Shown here piece after piece: positions 1 through 8,827 of a DNA stretch of 64,000 bases. A program made the translations under genes and the position numbers. Numbering within the stretch: position 1 is the first letter of the stretch; each line of letters starts with the position of its first letter. Under the pieces are notes generated by a model. The model searched no databases and had not been told where the DNA came from. It worked only from the letters and a program-made list of their open reading frames with translations. The stretch is from NCBI GenBank assembly GCA_963720235.1, contig OY970389.1, forward strand, positions 1,674,001-1,738,000, given 5' to 3'. Source of the stretch: JACMLC01 sp963720235 (GTDB taxonomy: Bacteria > Acidobacteriota > Blastocatellia > Pyrinomonadales > Pyrinomonadaceae).

Positions 1-1422
1 CCCGAAGAGCGGCGCGCCAGAACCGCCTTCAGCAGTTTGCGCGCTGTGAACAATTCTGCGGTCAGCCAAATCCGTTATCGCGCCTTTAGTCGTCTGCGGT
101 CGAATGCGTTTTGACTCCGAGAGATATTTAATCAGCGATTCGAGCGACGAGCCATAGCGAGCATTGATGTCACGCGCCTCTGATTCTTCCGCGAGTGCGA
201 GAATCCTATCTGGGCCATTCGGATAACCCATCATGGCTACTTCTTTTCCAATAGCGACGGCATCGGAATCTTTATCGAGCGGCAAGACAGGAATCTTTTC
301 CGGCACATCTTTCAACTCAATCGTGCAGACGGCCAAGTCGTCGCGCGATGATGCGGATTTGAATCTCAAGGCCAAAGGCTGCGCGTGGTCTGGAAAGTAG
401 GCCACGAGTTTCTTGATGCGCGGCTTGCCTCTGATGCCTGTCACGCTCAGGCTTTGCGCGCGTTCGTCCGCGAGCCACGGCTGCGCGACGTGTTTGTTGG
501 TCAACACATAACCGTCGCCGACATAAAATCCTGTGCCGACAAATTCAAACTCAGCGACTGCGCCTGAGCCGTCCGGCGTCAACTCCACAGGCTCTTCGCC
601 GTTCTGTATGACAACGCCGTCATCGCTCATCTGCGATTCTGGATAGCGTAGCTGGCGACCGCTGCCGGATTCGACAAAGACGAAAGAGCCGGAGATGAGA
701 CACACGCCGCGAGAATATTCCGCGACAATCTTGGGGACGAAAGACAAGCTATCGCGTATGCCTTCATTCGTCTCGTTGACCTTGTTAATCTCCGCGCTCG
801 TCTTGTTCATATCGCGCGTCAACTGTTCCTGCCTGGCATTCAGTTGTTCGTTGATGCGGCGCGTTTGTTGTATCTCTTTGTATGCGGCAAAGCCTAAGTA
901 GAGAACGCCGCCGACGAGCGCGACCGTGATGGCGAGTATACTCAGCTTGGTGCTCGTCTTTATCTCGCGCACAAGCTCGCGCGTAAACTCTCGCAGAAAA
1001 ACTTTGGCATCATCGCGCCGCGCAGTGGCGGCAGACTCTATGGCTGCGTTTTCGATAAACGGCGCGACCTGCGACTCGCGCCTCTGGCCGATGACCATCG
1101 GAAGCGAGCGCACAGGAAAGAATTGCAGCGCGAGATTAGTCTCCTCGACGCGCACTTCATCTCCATCGGTAATCTTTGCTCCGGTTGTGAGCGGCTCTCC
1201 GTTGTGCGTGATGTCAATCGTCGGGTCGAATTTGGAGACGCGGTAATGACCGTTGGTGCGGGAAAGTTCGAGCAGCGTTCCGTCGGCTGAGACAGGCAGA
1301 GTCGAGACGCGCAGCCGCAGGTCGCAGTTCTCGCCCGCGCCGATGCGTATGCGCTCGTGCGACAGCACCTCCGTGTGCTTATCTTCACCCGCCGCGATGT
1401 GTATAACTAATCCGCTTGCCAT
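1..1422 (-). CDS. Membrane-anchored trypsin-like serine protease with N-terminal FHA-like region (partial)
   Basis: The reading frame is open from an ATG at 1422 to the left edge of the window, 474 codons with no stop, so the C-terminus is missing. Residues 1-100 look like a forkhead-associated fold (RIRIGAGENCDLRL near residue 24, then a NGEPL turn). One membrane segment lies at about 159-181 and a charged, coiled-coil-like stretch at 182-220. The rest is a chymotrypsin/HtrA-type protease domain with a visible triad: His311 in TNKHVA, Asp362 in DDLAV and Ser468 in GGSGAPLFG. From the family I infer that the FHA part is cytoplasmic and reads a phosphothreonine signal, while the protease part lies outside the membrane. 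The FHA call is weaker than the protease call. PDZ domains could lie in the missing part. Confidence 0.8.
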   Translation of the reverse strand, partial: MASGLVIHIAAGEDKHTEVLSHERIRIGAGENCDLRLRVSTLPVSADGTLLELSRTNGHYRVSKFDPTIDITHNGEPLTTGAKITDGDEVRVEETNLALQFFPVRSLPMVIGQRRESQVAPFIENAAIESAATARRDDAKVFLREFTRELVREIKTSTKLSILAITVALVGGVLYLGFAAYKEIQQTRRINEQLNARQEQLTRDMNKTSAEINKVNETNEGIRDSLSFVPKIVAEYSRGVCLISGSFVFVESGSGRQLRYPESQMSDDGVVIQNGEEPVELTPDGSGAVAEFEFVGTGFYVGDGYVLTNKHVAQPWLADERAQSLSVTGIRGKPRIKKLVAYFPDHAQPLALRFKSASSRDDLAVCTIELKDVPEKIPVLPLDKDSDAVAIGKEVAMMGYPNGPDRILALAEESEARDINARYGSSLESLIKYLSESKRIRPQTTKGAITDLADRRIVHSAQTAEGGSGAPLFG

Positions 1423-1530
1423 AAAACGTCCGGGCTGCAAAACAAAGCTGCTAACAGCAAATCAGGCGACAGCCTCGACCCGCCTACTCTTTCCACGCGC
1501 GGTCTGATGAGCAGTCGCCTTAGTGACGCA

Positions 1531-1560
1531 ATATTACAATAATCTTTATAGAGCAAGCAA
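1531..1560 (-). promoter_or_regulatory. Putative sigma-70 promoter of the membrane protease gene
   Basis: On the minus strand TTGCTT and TAATAT are separated by 18 nt. The expected start of transcription is about 100 nt before the ATG at 1422. Pattern match only. Confidence 0.35.
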
Positions 1561-1643
1561 AGAAGCATTGCACATTCGCTTCATCCGGCACGCCGTGTTA
1601 GCATCATTTTCATCATCAAAGAATCCGAGAGAATTAGAAAGTT

Positions 1644-2048
1644 ATGTCTAAAGAAATATCATTCATCGAAGACCGCGATAAAGTTTGCGCGCTTGCGCCT
1701 GTCGCTTATGCGCCGATTCGTCATCATGTGTTTGTGTGCAACGGAAAATCTTGCACATCTGTCGGCGGCGAGGAAGTCAAAAAAACTTTTGAAAAGGAAC
1801 TGCTCGCGCGCGGCGTTCTCTTCGGCAAAGAGAAGAAGGGGAAGAATCCGAAGGGCAGTGTGGTCTTAACAGAATGCAGTTCCGTCGGCTTCTGCGCCGT
1901 CGGCGCGGCGGTCATGGTTTATCCAGACGGCATCTGGTACGCGCAGGTGCGAGCGCGTGATGTGAAGGAAATTGTTGAAGAACATTTGATGAACGGGCGC
2001 GTCGTCGAAAGGCTCGCGCTCCTACGCATTCCGTCTGAAGGTCTTTGA
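1644..2048 (+). CDS. Thioredoxin-like [2Fe-2S] ferredoxin-domain protein
   Basis: A 134-aa soluble protein with the layout of the thioredoxin-like ferredoxin family, also found as the NuoE C-terminal domain. The first cysteine pair is in VCNGKSC. The second pair is followed by the family's typical VMVYPDGIWY. The second pair reads CSSVGFC, five residues between cysteines, where the family usually has three. Aligned on the YPDG motif, the last cysteine is in place and the other is shifted by two. A role in electron transfer or iron-sulfur handling is inferred; no partner is encoded alongside. The start follows a purine-rich stretch. A small hairpin at about 2044-2064 overlaps the stop codon. 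Confidence 0.75.
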   Translation: MSKEISFIEDRDKVCALAPVAYAPIRHHVFVCNGKSCTSVGGEEVKKTFEKELLARGVLFGKEKKGKNPKGSVVLTECSSVGFCAVGAAVMVYPDGIWYAQVRARDVKEIVEEHLMNGRVVERLALLRIPSEGL

Positions 2049-2069
2049 CTTTTAGACAGTCAAAAATGA

Positions 2070-2098
2070 TTGTTAATTCTGCTGTTGAGGTTTAAGAT
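2070..2098 (+). promoter_or_regulatory. Putative sigma-70 promoter of the TPR gene
   Basis: TTGTTA and TAAGAT are separated by exactly 17 nt. This places the transcript start about 45 nt upstream of the ATG at 2149. A GGAG ribosome-binding site lies before that ATG. Confidence 0.45.
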
Positions 2099-2148
2099 AC
2101 GGGGCATATCTGGAACGTTCTCGCTCCTCTCAACTTGGAGAAATAACA

Positions 2149-3168
2149 ATGTCCCCCTCAAAGTTGCGGCTTCCGCTTTTACTGACGCTTCAAATCTTAG
2201 TGAGTAGCTGCGTTAATTTTCTTTACGCACAAGACCTCAGCGGCGGAGCAGGATTTTCCGGCGATATTGTCGGCGGCGCAGGCTTGATTGCGCCTCGCCC
2301 GGAAAATCCTGTGGTTAAGAACTTCTCAGCCAGTCAGCCGGGCAGCAAACGCCGCAACAGCCCTCAGGTTCAGAAAGAAAAGATAATCGAGCAAGCCAAT
2401 CACGCGCGCAATGCCGGAGGCAATAAACGCGCGGAAGCAGAAGAGAAGTACAGGCAAGCTCTCAAGCTAGACCCGAACGAAGCGCGTGCTTATGCAGGCC
2501 TGGGCAATATCTTTCTTGACCAGTCGCGTTATGCAGAGGCCGAAGCAGCCTACAGGCAGGCCGTAGTCATTGACCCGTATTATGCGGATGCCTATATGCC
2601 GCTCGGCTATGTTTATTTCATGCAGGGTAAATACGCAGAGTCGCTTGAAGCATACAAGCATTTGACACAGATTAAACGGAACATGGCAGAGGCTTATACC
2701 AATCTGGGAATTATCTATAATCGTTTGGAACGTTTTCAGGAATCGGTAGAAGCGAGCAAGCAGGCTCTGCTGCTGACAACGGGCGAGGGGAAATCTTACG
2801 AAATTTTATCTCAGAGCAAAAATGTGATTGCCGCGCAGGCGTATAAAAATCTCGGCGTTGCATATAGCGGCTTAGGCCGCTCTGCGGAAGCGGTCGAAGC
2901 GCTCAAGCAAGCGACTCTCCTTGACCCGGCCAGCGCGTCCGCGCAGTTCCATCTCGGTTTGGCTTATTACGATTTCAATAAATATTCTGAAGCGATAGAT
3001 GCTTTCAGGATAGTCGTCAAGCTGATGCCTAATTCAGCCGTCGCTCATTATAATCTCGGCCTTGCTTATCTGGCGGCTGGCGATAAGTCCAGCGCGCTCG
3101 AAGAACTTCGCCTCCTCGAATTACTCAAGCCGGATTTAGCAGAAGACCTGCGCCGTTTGATTAAATAA
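2149..3168 (+). CDS. Exported tetratricopeptide-repeat protein
   Basis: A 339-aa protein with an N-terminal hydrophobic export signal (residues 1-28). It contains both a possible lipobox (VSSC) and a possible signal-peptidase I site (LYA before QD), so lipoprotein or periplasmic protein is undecided. After a linker, about six 34-residue TPR units run from residue 85 to the end, with the usual WxxLG/AxA-type spacing (for example AYAGLGNIFLDQSRYAEAEA). TPR arrays bind other proteins; the partner is not evident. The last codons lie in one of the direct repeats that flank the downstream palindromic element. Confidence 0.8.
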   Translation: MSPSKLRLPLLLTLQILVSSCVNFLYAQDLSGGAGFSGDIVGGAGLIAPRPENPVVKNFSASQPGSKRRNSPQVQKEKIIEQANHARNAGGNKRAEAEEKYRQALKLDPNEARAYAGLGNIFLDQSRYAEAEAAYRQAVVIDPYYADAYMPLGYVYFMQGKYAESLEAYKHLTQIKRNMAEAYTNLGIIYNRLERFQESVEASKQALLLTTGEGKSYEILSQSKNVIAAQAYKNLGVAYSGLGRSAEAVEALKQATLLDPASASAQFHLGLAYYDFNKYSEAIDAFRIVVKLMPNSAVAHYNLGLAYLAAGDKSSALEELRLLELLKPDLAEDLRRLIK

Positions 3169-3403
3169 CTCAAGTTGCCAGATAAGAGAGCGATGGCGGC
3201 TCTGCGCTTGAGGTGAGCGGCTGTGCCGCCTGGCGGTGCGGAAAAGCTTTGCTTTTCCGGCAGCTATGCCCCAAGCAGAGGAGAGGCTGAGCCTCGCCTC
3301 TGAGCAGCAGGAGCAGGAGTCGGAAAGTCAGAGACTTTGCGCACCGCAGGCGGCTCAATCCGCAGTCGTTTTGATAACTGGCAACCTGGGTTAAATAATC
3401 AAG
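3161..3403. repeat. Nested palindromic element flanked by direct repeats
   Basis: About 216 nt of nested inverted repeats lie between two direct copies of TTAAATAA(C)TCAAG, at 3161-3174 (covering the TPR stop codon) and 3391-3403. The outermost arms are GTTGCCAG and CTGGCAAC. Inside are a GCCGCCTG(G)CGGTGCG pair, a self-complementary hairpin around AAAAGCTTTGCTTTT and a hairpin around AGGCTGAGCCT. The same architecture and words recur at 63775-63937. The flanking repeats look like a target-site duplication, so a small non-autonomous mobile element is possible. It may also end the TPR transcript. Confidence 0.7.
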
Positions 3404-3642
3404 ACAGAAACTCTTGATTAAAAGACTCTCGCTTTTAAAAATTCCCGCCGAAGCGAAATAACTGTTGCCTGATGGCTACACACATCTCACAGATTGTCTT
3501 GCTCTGTATACACTTTTCATTCCCGAAACGAATCTGAAATAGATTTTTCAAAGCTGAATGTAAGCTGCGCTCTTCGCGTCGCAAGTGGCATGTGCGTTGC
3601 TCTCTCCATTCTGTTATTCGATTATTAGAGAAGGAGTATGGA
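3404..3642. other. Intergenic leader of the 3643 gene
   Basis: No convincing gene. A short hairpin with arms TAATCAAGA and TCTTGATTA sits at 3396-3420. I found no good -35/-10 pair for the next gene. The only clear signal is AAGGAG at 3631-3636, six nt before the ATG at 3643. Confidence 0.5.
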
Positions 3643-4173
3643 ATGATGGCTACTAAAACGAAGAAGAGCAGTAAGAGTAAAGCGAAACCGAAATCAGCGA
3701 CGGCGGCAACGCCGATGGGATTGAGCAGTTCTCCGATGGGTCTCAGCAACGCTCCGTGCACGCATCCGTGCACGAATGTCGTGAGGTTCTTTGAGGACAG
3801 GGATGTGCCGGCAAACACTGGCATCGGCAGTGTGCTGACGAATATTGATGGCTACAGCTACATCAACATCTACGTCAAATTCAATCAGAAGACAGCCAAC
3901 GAAGCGCCTGTCAATCTTGGAGTGATGTTTTCACTTGATGCCGCCGGTACGATGAAGGCGCGGCGTTACGTCAATCTGGAAGCGAATCTTCCCGCGCAAC
4001 AGAACACAAACTTCATACAGGTTTCAGGCGCGGGGGCATGGCATGGCAGCCCGCATAACATCAGCGCCTATATCGTCAGGCTGCCCGTGATGGGGCCGTT
4101 CGTGCAGGTCTTTGCAGAGAACTTTACGCCACTCGCACGTAAGGTCAGCATCTGGGCCTATCTGGTCGCCTAA
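3643..4173 (+). CDS. Protein of unknown function with a Lys/Ser-rich N-terminus
   Basis: A 176-aa protein that I do not recognise. The start is fixed by AAGGAG six nt upstream; an upstream in-frame ATG would give a longer version without a ribosome-binding site. Residues 3-18 are rich in Lys and Ser (KTKKSSKSKAKPK). Two copies of the word PMGLS follow, then a short CTHPC motif at about 40. The remaining 130 residues look like a single beta-rich globular domain. There is no signal peptide and no membrane segment. It stands alone between a TPR gene and a convergent gcv operon, so context gives no function. Confidence 0.6.
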   Translation: MMATKTKKSSKSKAKPKSATAATPMGLSSSPMGLSNAPCTHPCTNVVRFFEDRDVPANTGIGSVLTNIDGYSYINIYVKFNQKTANEAPVNLGVMFSLDAAGTMKARRYVNLEANLPAQQNTNFIQVSGAGAWHGSPHNISAYIVRLPVMGPFVQVFAENFTPLARKVSIWAYLVA

Positions 4174-4182
4174 AAAAAGCAA

Positions 4183-4256
4183 AAGTAAAAAGGCAAAAGG
4201 TAAAAGTACGGAAGGCATGCAATCCTTCTTCACTTTTACCTTTTGCTTTTTTACTT
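4183..4256. repeat. Palindrome with A-rich/T-rich arms between convergent genes
   Basis: The 25-nt arms at 4183-4207 and 4232-4256 are complementary with one mismatch and consist of short AAAAG/TAAAAGG words. A-rich and T-rich runs extend on both sides. The element fills the gap between the 3643 gene and the end of gcvPB and could serve as a two-way terminator. Confidence 0.75.
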
Positions 4257-4272
4257 TTTTACTTTTTTATTT

Positions 4273-5805
4273 TTATGCCGCTCCCGCTTTGGCCTGCGGC
4301 TTCCATCTCAAGATAGGTTTGCGCGCAGCCGCAGCTTCATCAAGACGGCCAATGCGTGTTGTGTGCGGCGCGTTGAGGACAAGCTCAGGGTCTTCCGTCG
4401 CTTCGCGCGCAATCGAGCGCATGGCTTCGATGAATTGGTCTAACTCTTGTCGCCCGACTGATTCCGTCGGCTCAATCAGCATCGCGCCCTGCACAATCAA
4501 AGGAAAGTAAATCGTCATCGGATGAAAGCCGTAATCAATCAGCCGCTTGGCGATGTCCAGAGTGTGCACGCCCTTGCGCGATTGCCGCTTGTCCGTGAAA
4601 ACTACTTCATGCATCGGCGGCGCATCAAAAGGCTTGTCGTAATCCGAAGCTAAGCCATGCGCGATATAACGTGCGTTGATGACTGCGGCCTCTGTCGCTT
4701 CACGCAATCCCTCGTAGCCGTGCGTCTGTATGTATGCAAGCGCGCGCACCATCATGCCGAAGTTGCCAAAGAAAGCTTTGACGCGCCCGATGGATTGCGG
4801 GCGATTGAAATCGAGTGTGTAATTCTCGCCATCTTTGACAATACGCGGCGTCGGAAGAAACGGCTCTAATTCAGCAGAGCAGCAGCATGGCCCGCAACCG
4901 GGGCCGCCTCCGCCGTGTGGCGTCGAGAAAGTCTTGTGCAGATTCAGGTGAATCACATCCACGCCCATATCGCCGGGCCGCGCCACTCCAACCAGCGCAT
5001 TCATGTTCGCGCCGTCCATGTAAACAAGGCCGCCAGCTTCATGCACAATGCTGCAAATCTCTTCGATGTTTTTTTCAAACAGTCCGAGCGTGTTCGGATT
5101 CGTCAACATCAAGCCCGCGACATCCCCATGCGCGCAAAGCTCTCGCAAGTGGTCTAGGTCTGTAAAACCTTCGGAAGTTGAGCGAATCGTCTTGACGTTG
5201 AAGCCCGATAGATTAGCCGAGGCAGGATTTGTTCCGTGAGCCGAATCCGGTATTAGCATCGTGCGCCGTTTGGCAGATGCGCCCTCGCCGTCGCGCGCGT
5301 CTATGAAAGCGCGTATCAGCATCACTCCCGTCATCTCTCCATGCGCGCCCGCAGCCGGTTGCAAAGAGATGCCCGGCAATCCCGTTATCTCTGAAAGATT
5401 TTCCTGTAGCTCGTAAATCAATTCCAGCGCGCCCTGCGCGTCCTCTTCCGCCGCGAGCGGATGCAGATTCGCATAGCCCGCGATGCGCGCAACCTTTTCG
5501 TTCAAGCGCGAGTTATATTTCATCGTGCAAGAGCCGAGCGGATAAAGACCCAGATCAATCGAAAAATTCCATGTGGAGATGCGCGTGAAGTGACGCACGA
5601 CATCAACCTCGCTCACCTCCGGCACGCCTTCCAGATCATCGTCGCGCCTCATCGCTTGCGGGATGATTTCGTCCAGCGATGTTTCATCCACATCGAGCGC
5701 GGGCAGGGCATAACCGACGCGGCCATGCTGCGAACGCTCGAAGATGAGCTGTTCGTTCTGCGAGGGATGCTGTGTGACTTTGGTGATATTTGTTGATTGA
5801 CTCAT
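4273..5805 (-). CDS. gcvPB: Glycine dehydrogenase (decarboxylating), P-protein subunit 2
   Basis: A 510-aa PLP enzyme half. With GcvPA it decarboxylates glycine and passes the aminomethyl group to lipoyl-GcvH. The PLP lysine is visible in HLNLHKTFSTPHGGGGPG (Lys291). The glycine-rich SAHGTNPASANLSG stretch is typical of P-protein. Length agrees with the split two-subunit form. I chose the ATG at 5805; a TTG three codons upstream (5814) is also in frame and would leave only 3 nt after the gcvPA stop. It is the last gene of the gcv operon. Confidence 0.95.
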   Translation of the reverse strand: MSQSTNITKVTQHPSQNEQLIFERSQHGRVGYALPALDVDETSLDEIIPQAMRRDDDLEGVPEVSEVDVVRHFTRISTWNFSIDLGLYPLGSCTMKYNSRLNEKVARIAGYANLHPLAAEEDAQGALELIYELQENLSEITGLPGISLQPAAGAHGEMTGVMLIRAFIDARDGEGASAKRRTMLIPDSAHGTNPASANLSGFNVKTIRSTSEGFTDLDHLRELCAHGDVAGLMLTNPNTLGLFEKNIEEICSIVHEAGGLVYMDGANMNALVGVARPGDMGVDVIHLNLHKTFSTPHGGGGPGCGPCCCSAELEPFLPTPRIVKDGENYTLDFNRPQSIGRVKAFFGNFGMMVRALAYIQTHGYEGLREATEAAVINARYIAHGLASDYDKPFDAPPMHEVVFTDKRQSRKGVHTLDIAKRLIDYGFHPMTIYFPLIVQGAMLIEPTESVGRQELDQFIEAMRSIAREATEDPELVLNAPHTTRIGRLDEAAAARKPILRWKPQAKAGAA

Positions 5806-5817
5806 GCGATTCAAAAT

Positions 5818-7167
5818 CTATTCTGTCAATGATGCAAAGCCTTCAACCAGTGCATCAATCTCTGCACGCGAGTTGGTTTCCGTCACGCAGACTAGAAAAT
5901 CATTTGGCCTGTCCGTGTAGTAGCGCGAGAGCGCGAGGCCGCCAGTGATGTTCTTCTCACTCGCCATTCGTTTCAGCAATCCATCTGCTTCGACAGGCGC
6001 GCGGACGATGAACTCATTAAAGCGCGGCGCGTTGAAGGGAAGTGAAAAGCCTTTTAATTGCGAGATGCTGCGAGCAGCGTATGCGGCTTTCTGCGCGCAT
6101 TGCTCCGCGACTTCCTGCAAGCCGCGTCGCCCCATCGTCTCCAGATAGATAGTCGCCGCTAAGGCAATCAATCCTTCGTTAGTACAAATATTTGAAGTGG
6201 CTTTCTCGCGGCGTATGTGCTGCTCGCGCGTGGCGAGTGTGAGGACAAAACCGCGCCGTCCCTCTTTATCGAAAGCTTCACCGACGAGTCGGCCCGGTAT
6301 CTGCCGCGCATACTTTTCGCGCGTCGCAAACAAACCTAAATACGGGCCGCCGAAAGAGAGCGGGATGCCGAAGGATTGTCCTTCTGCAACGACGATGTCC
6401 GCGCCGCACGCGCCCGGCGAGCGCAGCAAGCCAAACGAGATGGCTTCAGTCACGGTCACGATAAGCAGCGCGCCGATGCCGTGTGCGCGCTCTGCGAGAG
6501 CTTGTAAGTCTTCCACACAGCCGAAGAAGTTTGGCGACTGAACGACAATGGCTGCTGTCTGATCGTCGAGCGCGTCCAGAGCCTCGCTGCTTATCTGTCC
6601 GCTCTGATTGTTATAACCGAGATGCTGTAGCTCAATGCCATAGTGCTGGACGTAAGTGTTTGCGACTTCCAGATATTCTGGATGCACACTCGAAGCGACT
6701 GCGACCTTCTTGCGCCGCGTGATGCGCTCGGCCATGAGGACTGCTTCCGCCATCGCTGTCGAGCCGTCGTACATCGAAGCGTTTGCGACATCCATGCCCG
6801 TCAGCTGGCAGACAAGCGTTTGAAACTCAAAGATGGCTTGCAGTGTGCCTTGCGAGATTTCCGGTTGATATGGAGTATAGGCCGTGAAAAATTCAGAGCG
6901 TTGAATGAGATGGTCAACGATGGTCGGAGAGTAGTGCGAGTATGCGCCCGCGCCCAGAAAGCTCGGACGACGTGCAGCGGTGTTGCGCGCCGCGCGCTCG
7001 TCGAAACCTTTGAGCAGTTCCATCTCGGAGATGGCGGCAGGGATTTCGAGATGACCGCGCAGGCGTAAGTTTTCGGGAATCGAACTGAAAAGGTCTTCAG
7101 CCTTTTCGAGGCCGACAGTGCGCAGCATCTCCGCGCGCTCGTCCGGCGAATTGGGAATATAACGCAC
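5818..7167 (-). CDS. gcvPA: Glycine dehydrogenase (decarboxylating), P-protein subunit 1
   Basis: A 449-aa protein, the N-terminal-half subunit of the split P-protein. It begins MRYIPNSPDERAEML, as in the family, and carries the conserved FLGAGAYSHYSPTIVD and PYQPEISQGTLQ segments. It forms the heterotetramer with GcvPB and lacks its own PLP lysine, as expected. The start codon is GTG at 7167, 4 nt after the gcvH stop, which suggests translational coupling. Confidence 0.95.
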   Translation of the reverse strand: MRYIPNSPDERAEMLRTVGLEKAEDLFSSIPENLRLRGHLEIPAAISEMELLKGFDERAARNTAARRPSFLGAGAYSHYSPTIVDHLIQRSEFFTAYTPYQPEISQGTLQAIFEFQTLVCQLTGMDVANASMYDGSTAMAEAVLMAERITRRKKVAVASSVHPEYLEVANTYVQHYGIELQHLGYNNQSGQISSEALDALDDQTAAIVVQSPNFFGCVEDLQALAERAHGIGALLIVTVTEAISFGLLRSPGACGADIVVAEGQSFGIPLSFGGPYLGLFATREKYARQIPGRLVGEAFDKEGRRGFVLTLATREQHIRREKATSNICTNEGLIALAATIYLETMGRRGLQEVAEQCAQKAAYAARSISQLKGFSLPFNAPRFNEFIVRAPVEADGLLKRMASEKNITGGLALSRYYTDRPNDFLVCVTETNSRAEIDALVEGFASLTE

Positions 7168-7171
7168 GAGC

Positions 7172-7564
7172 TTATTCTGTCTCCGCTTTCGTAAAATCTT
7201 CGTATTCGGCGGCGTTCAACATGCTGTCAACTTCGCCGGGGTTGGACATGCGAACGCGAATCATCCAACCATCGCCATAAGGGTCTTCGTTGACCTTCTC
7301 CGGCTCGTCCTGTAGCGATTCGTTGACCTCTATCACCTCGCCGGAGACGGGCGTGAAAATCTCTGAGACAGCCTTGACCGATTCGACAGAGCCGAAGGAT
7401 TCATGCGGGCTGAAAGTCTCACCAACTTTGGGCAACTCGACATAGACCACATCGCCCAAAGAGTTCTGCGCGTGATCCGTGATGCCGATAGTGCCTGTGT
7501 CGCCTTCCACGCGAATCCATTCGTGATCCTTGCTGTACTGCAAATCCTCTGGAACATTTGCCAT
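7172..7564 (-). CDS. gcvH: Glycine cleavage system H protein
   Basis: A 130-aa lipoyl carrier that shuttles the aminomethyl group from P-protein to T-protein. The lipoylated lysine is Lys64 in ESVKAVSE, preceded by GSVESVK as in the family. Length is normal. The ATG is preceded by GGAGAG with a 6-nt spacer. A palindrome fills the rest of the gap to gcvT. Confidence 0.96.
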   Translation of the reverse strand: MANVPEDLQYSKDHEWIRVEGDTGTIGITDHAQNSLGDVVYVELPKVGETFSPHESFGSVESVKAVSEIFTPVSGEVIEVNESLQDEPEKVNEDPYGDGWMIRVRMSNPGEVDSMLNAAEYEDFTKAETE

Positions 7565-7578
7565 GAGTTTCTCTCCAA

Positions 7579-7641
7579 TAGTCAGTTTTCAGTTTTTAGT
7601 TTTCAGTCGTTGGCTGAAAACTAGAAACTGAAAACTGACTA
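7579..7641. repeat. Palindrome with TTTTCAGT/ACTGAAAA arms between gcvT and gcvH
   Basis: Two 30-nt arms (7579-7608 and 7612-7641) with a 3-nt loop match at nearly every position. They are built of repeated GTTTTCAGTTTTTA words. The stop codon of gcvT (7639-7641) is inside the outer end of one arm. A relative with the same word lies at 41536-41602, and a degenerate one at 16287-16335. Confidence 0.85.
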
Positions 7642-8757
7642 CTTCTTCTCTCGTTTATAAAAAGGAGCGGGAACGACCTGCGCGCCGACTGCGCGGCCAC
7701 GCACGTCTATCTGAATTTCCTGTCCGACGTTTGCATTCTCGACAGGCACATAAGCCATGCCGATATTTTTTTTCAGGAAAGGAGCCGGGCTGCCGGATGT
7801 GACGCGGCCCACGCGCTCACCATTGATTAAGACATCCTGCAAGTCGCGCGCAATCCCGCGCTCTGTCATCTCAAAGCCGACGAGCTTTTGCCTGATGCCT
7901 TCCTCTTTCTGCTTTGCCAGACGCGCGCGCCCGATAAAGTCTCCTTTGCCGAGCTTGCAAATCCAACCTAAGTTCGCTTCCAAAAGCGTCGTCGTCTCGT
8001 CAATCTCGTGGCCGTAAAGAGCCATGCCAGCTTCGAGCCTCAAGGTATTGCGCGCCGCAAGGCCGCACGGCAACACGCCTTCATCCGTGCCGTGCTTTCC
8101 TGCTTCTAAAATCTTGTTCCACAACTGCTCCGCCTTGTCCGGCGCAGCATAGATTTCAAAACCATCTTCGCCAGTGTAGCCCGTGCGCGAGATGATTGCA
8201 GGAACATTGTCAACCACTCCTTCGCGGAAGTGGTAATACTTGATTTCGTCGAGCGGAGTCTCTGTCAGCGTCTGCATGATGCTCAGGGCATCCGGGCCTT
8301 GAAGGGCAAGCTGGCAAAAGTTTGCGCTCACGTTTTCAAGCTCGACAGCTTCGCCCTCGTGATGAGATTGAATCCACTCCCAATCCTTCTCAGTCGTTCC
8401 GGCGTTGACGACCAAAAGCAGATGGTCTTCCGCGAAACGATAGACAAGCAAGTCGTCAATCACAGTTCCTTCGGGCGTCGTCAGTGCAGAGTATTGAGCT
8501 TGCCCGTCAACAAGCTTTGCTGCGTCGTTTGAGCAGAGGCGATTGACGAAGGCTATGGCATCCTTGCCGCGCACATCTATCTCGCCCATGTGCGAGACAT
8601 CGAAGAGGCCCGCGTGTGTTCGCGTGCGCAGGTGTTCCTCGACAGTGCCAGCAGGATATTGCACAGGCATGTCCCAGCCGCCGAAATCAACCATCCTCCC
8701 GCCCATCGCGCGATGCGCGGCGTTAAGTGGTGTTTGTTTCAATGTAAGCGCCGTCAA
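7639..8757 (-). CDS. gcvT: Glycine cleavage system T protein (aminomethyltransferase)
   Basis: This protein transfers the methylene group from aminomethyl-GcvH to tetrahydrofolate and releases ammonia. The N-terminus LKQTPLNAAHRAMGGRMVDFGGWDMPVQY and the DVSHMGEIDV stretch are diagnostic. I prefer the TTG at 8757 (372 aa): it has GGAG exactly 6 nt upstream and gives the family's usual N-terminus. A GTG at 8772 would place that ribosome-binding site inside the gene. First gene of the gcv operon. I looked for a glycine riboswitch upstream and did not find one. Confidence 0.95.
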   Translation of the reverse strand: MTALTLKQTPLNAAHRAMGGRMVDFGGWDMPVQYPAGTVEEHLRTRTHAGLFDVSHMGEIDVRGKDAIAFVNRLCSNDAAKLVDGQAQYSALTTPEGTVIDDLLVYRFAEDHLLLVVNAGTTEKDWEWIQSHHEGEAVELENVSANFCQLALQGPDALSIMQTLTETPLDEIKYYHFREGVVDNVPAIISRTGYTGEDGFEIYAAPDKAEQLWNKILEAGKHGTDEGVLPCGLAARNTLRLEAGMALYGHEIDETTTLLEANLGWICKLGKGDFIGRARLAKQKEEGIRQKLVGFEMTERGIARDLQDVLINGERVGRVTSGSPAPFLKKNIGMAYVPVENANVGQEIQIDVRGRAVGAQVVPAPFYKREKK

Positions 8758-8827
8758 ACGTCTCTCCTGCACACCTCTCTGGTGCGTTTAAGTGGCGTTG
8801 AAAATAGTTACTTAAAGCGGAGCAGGA

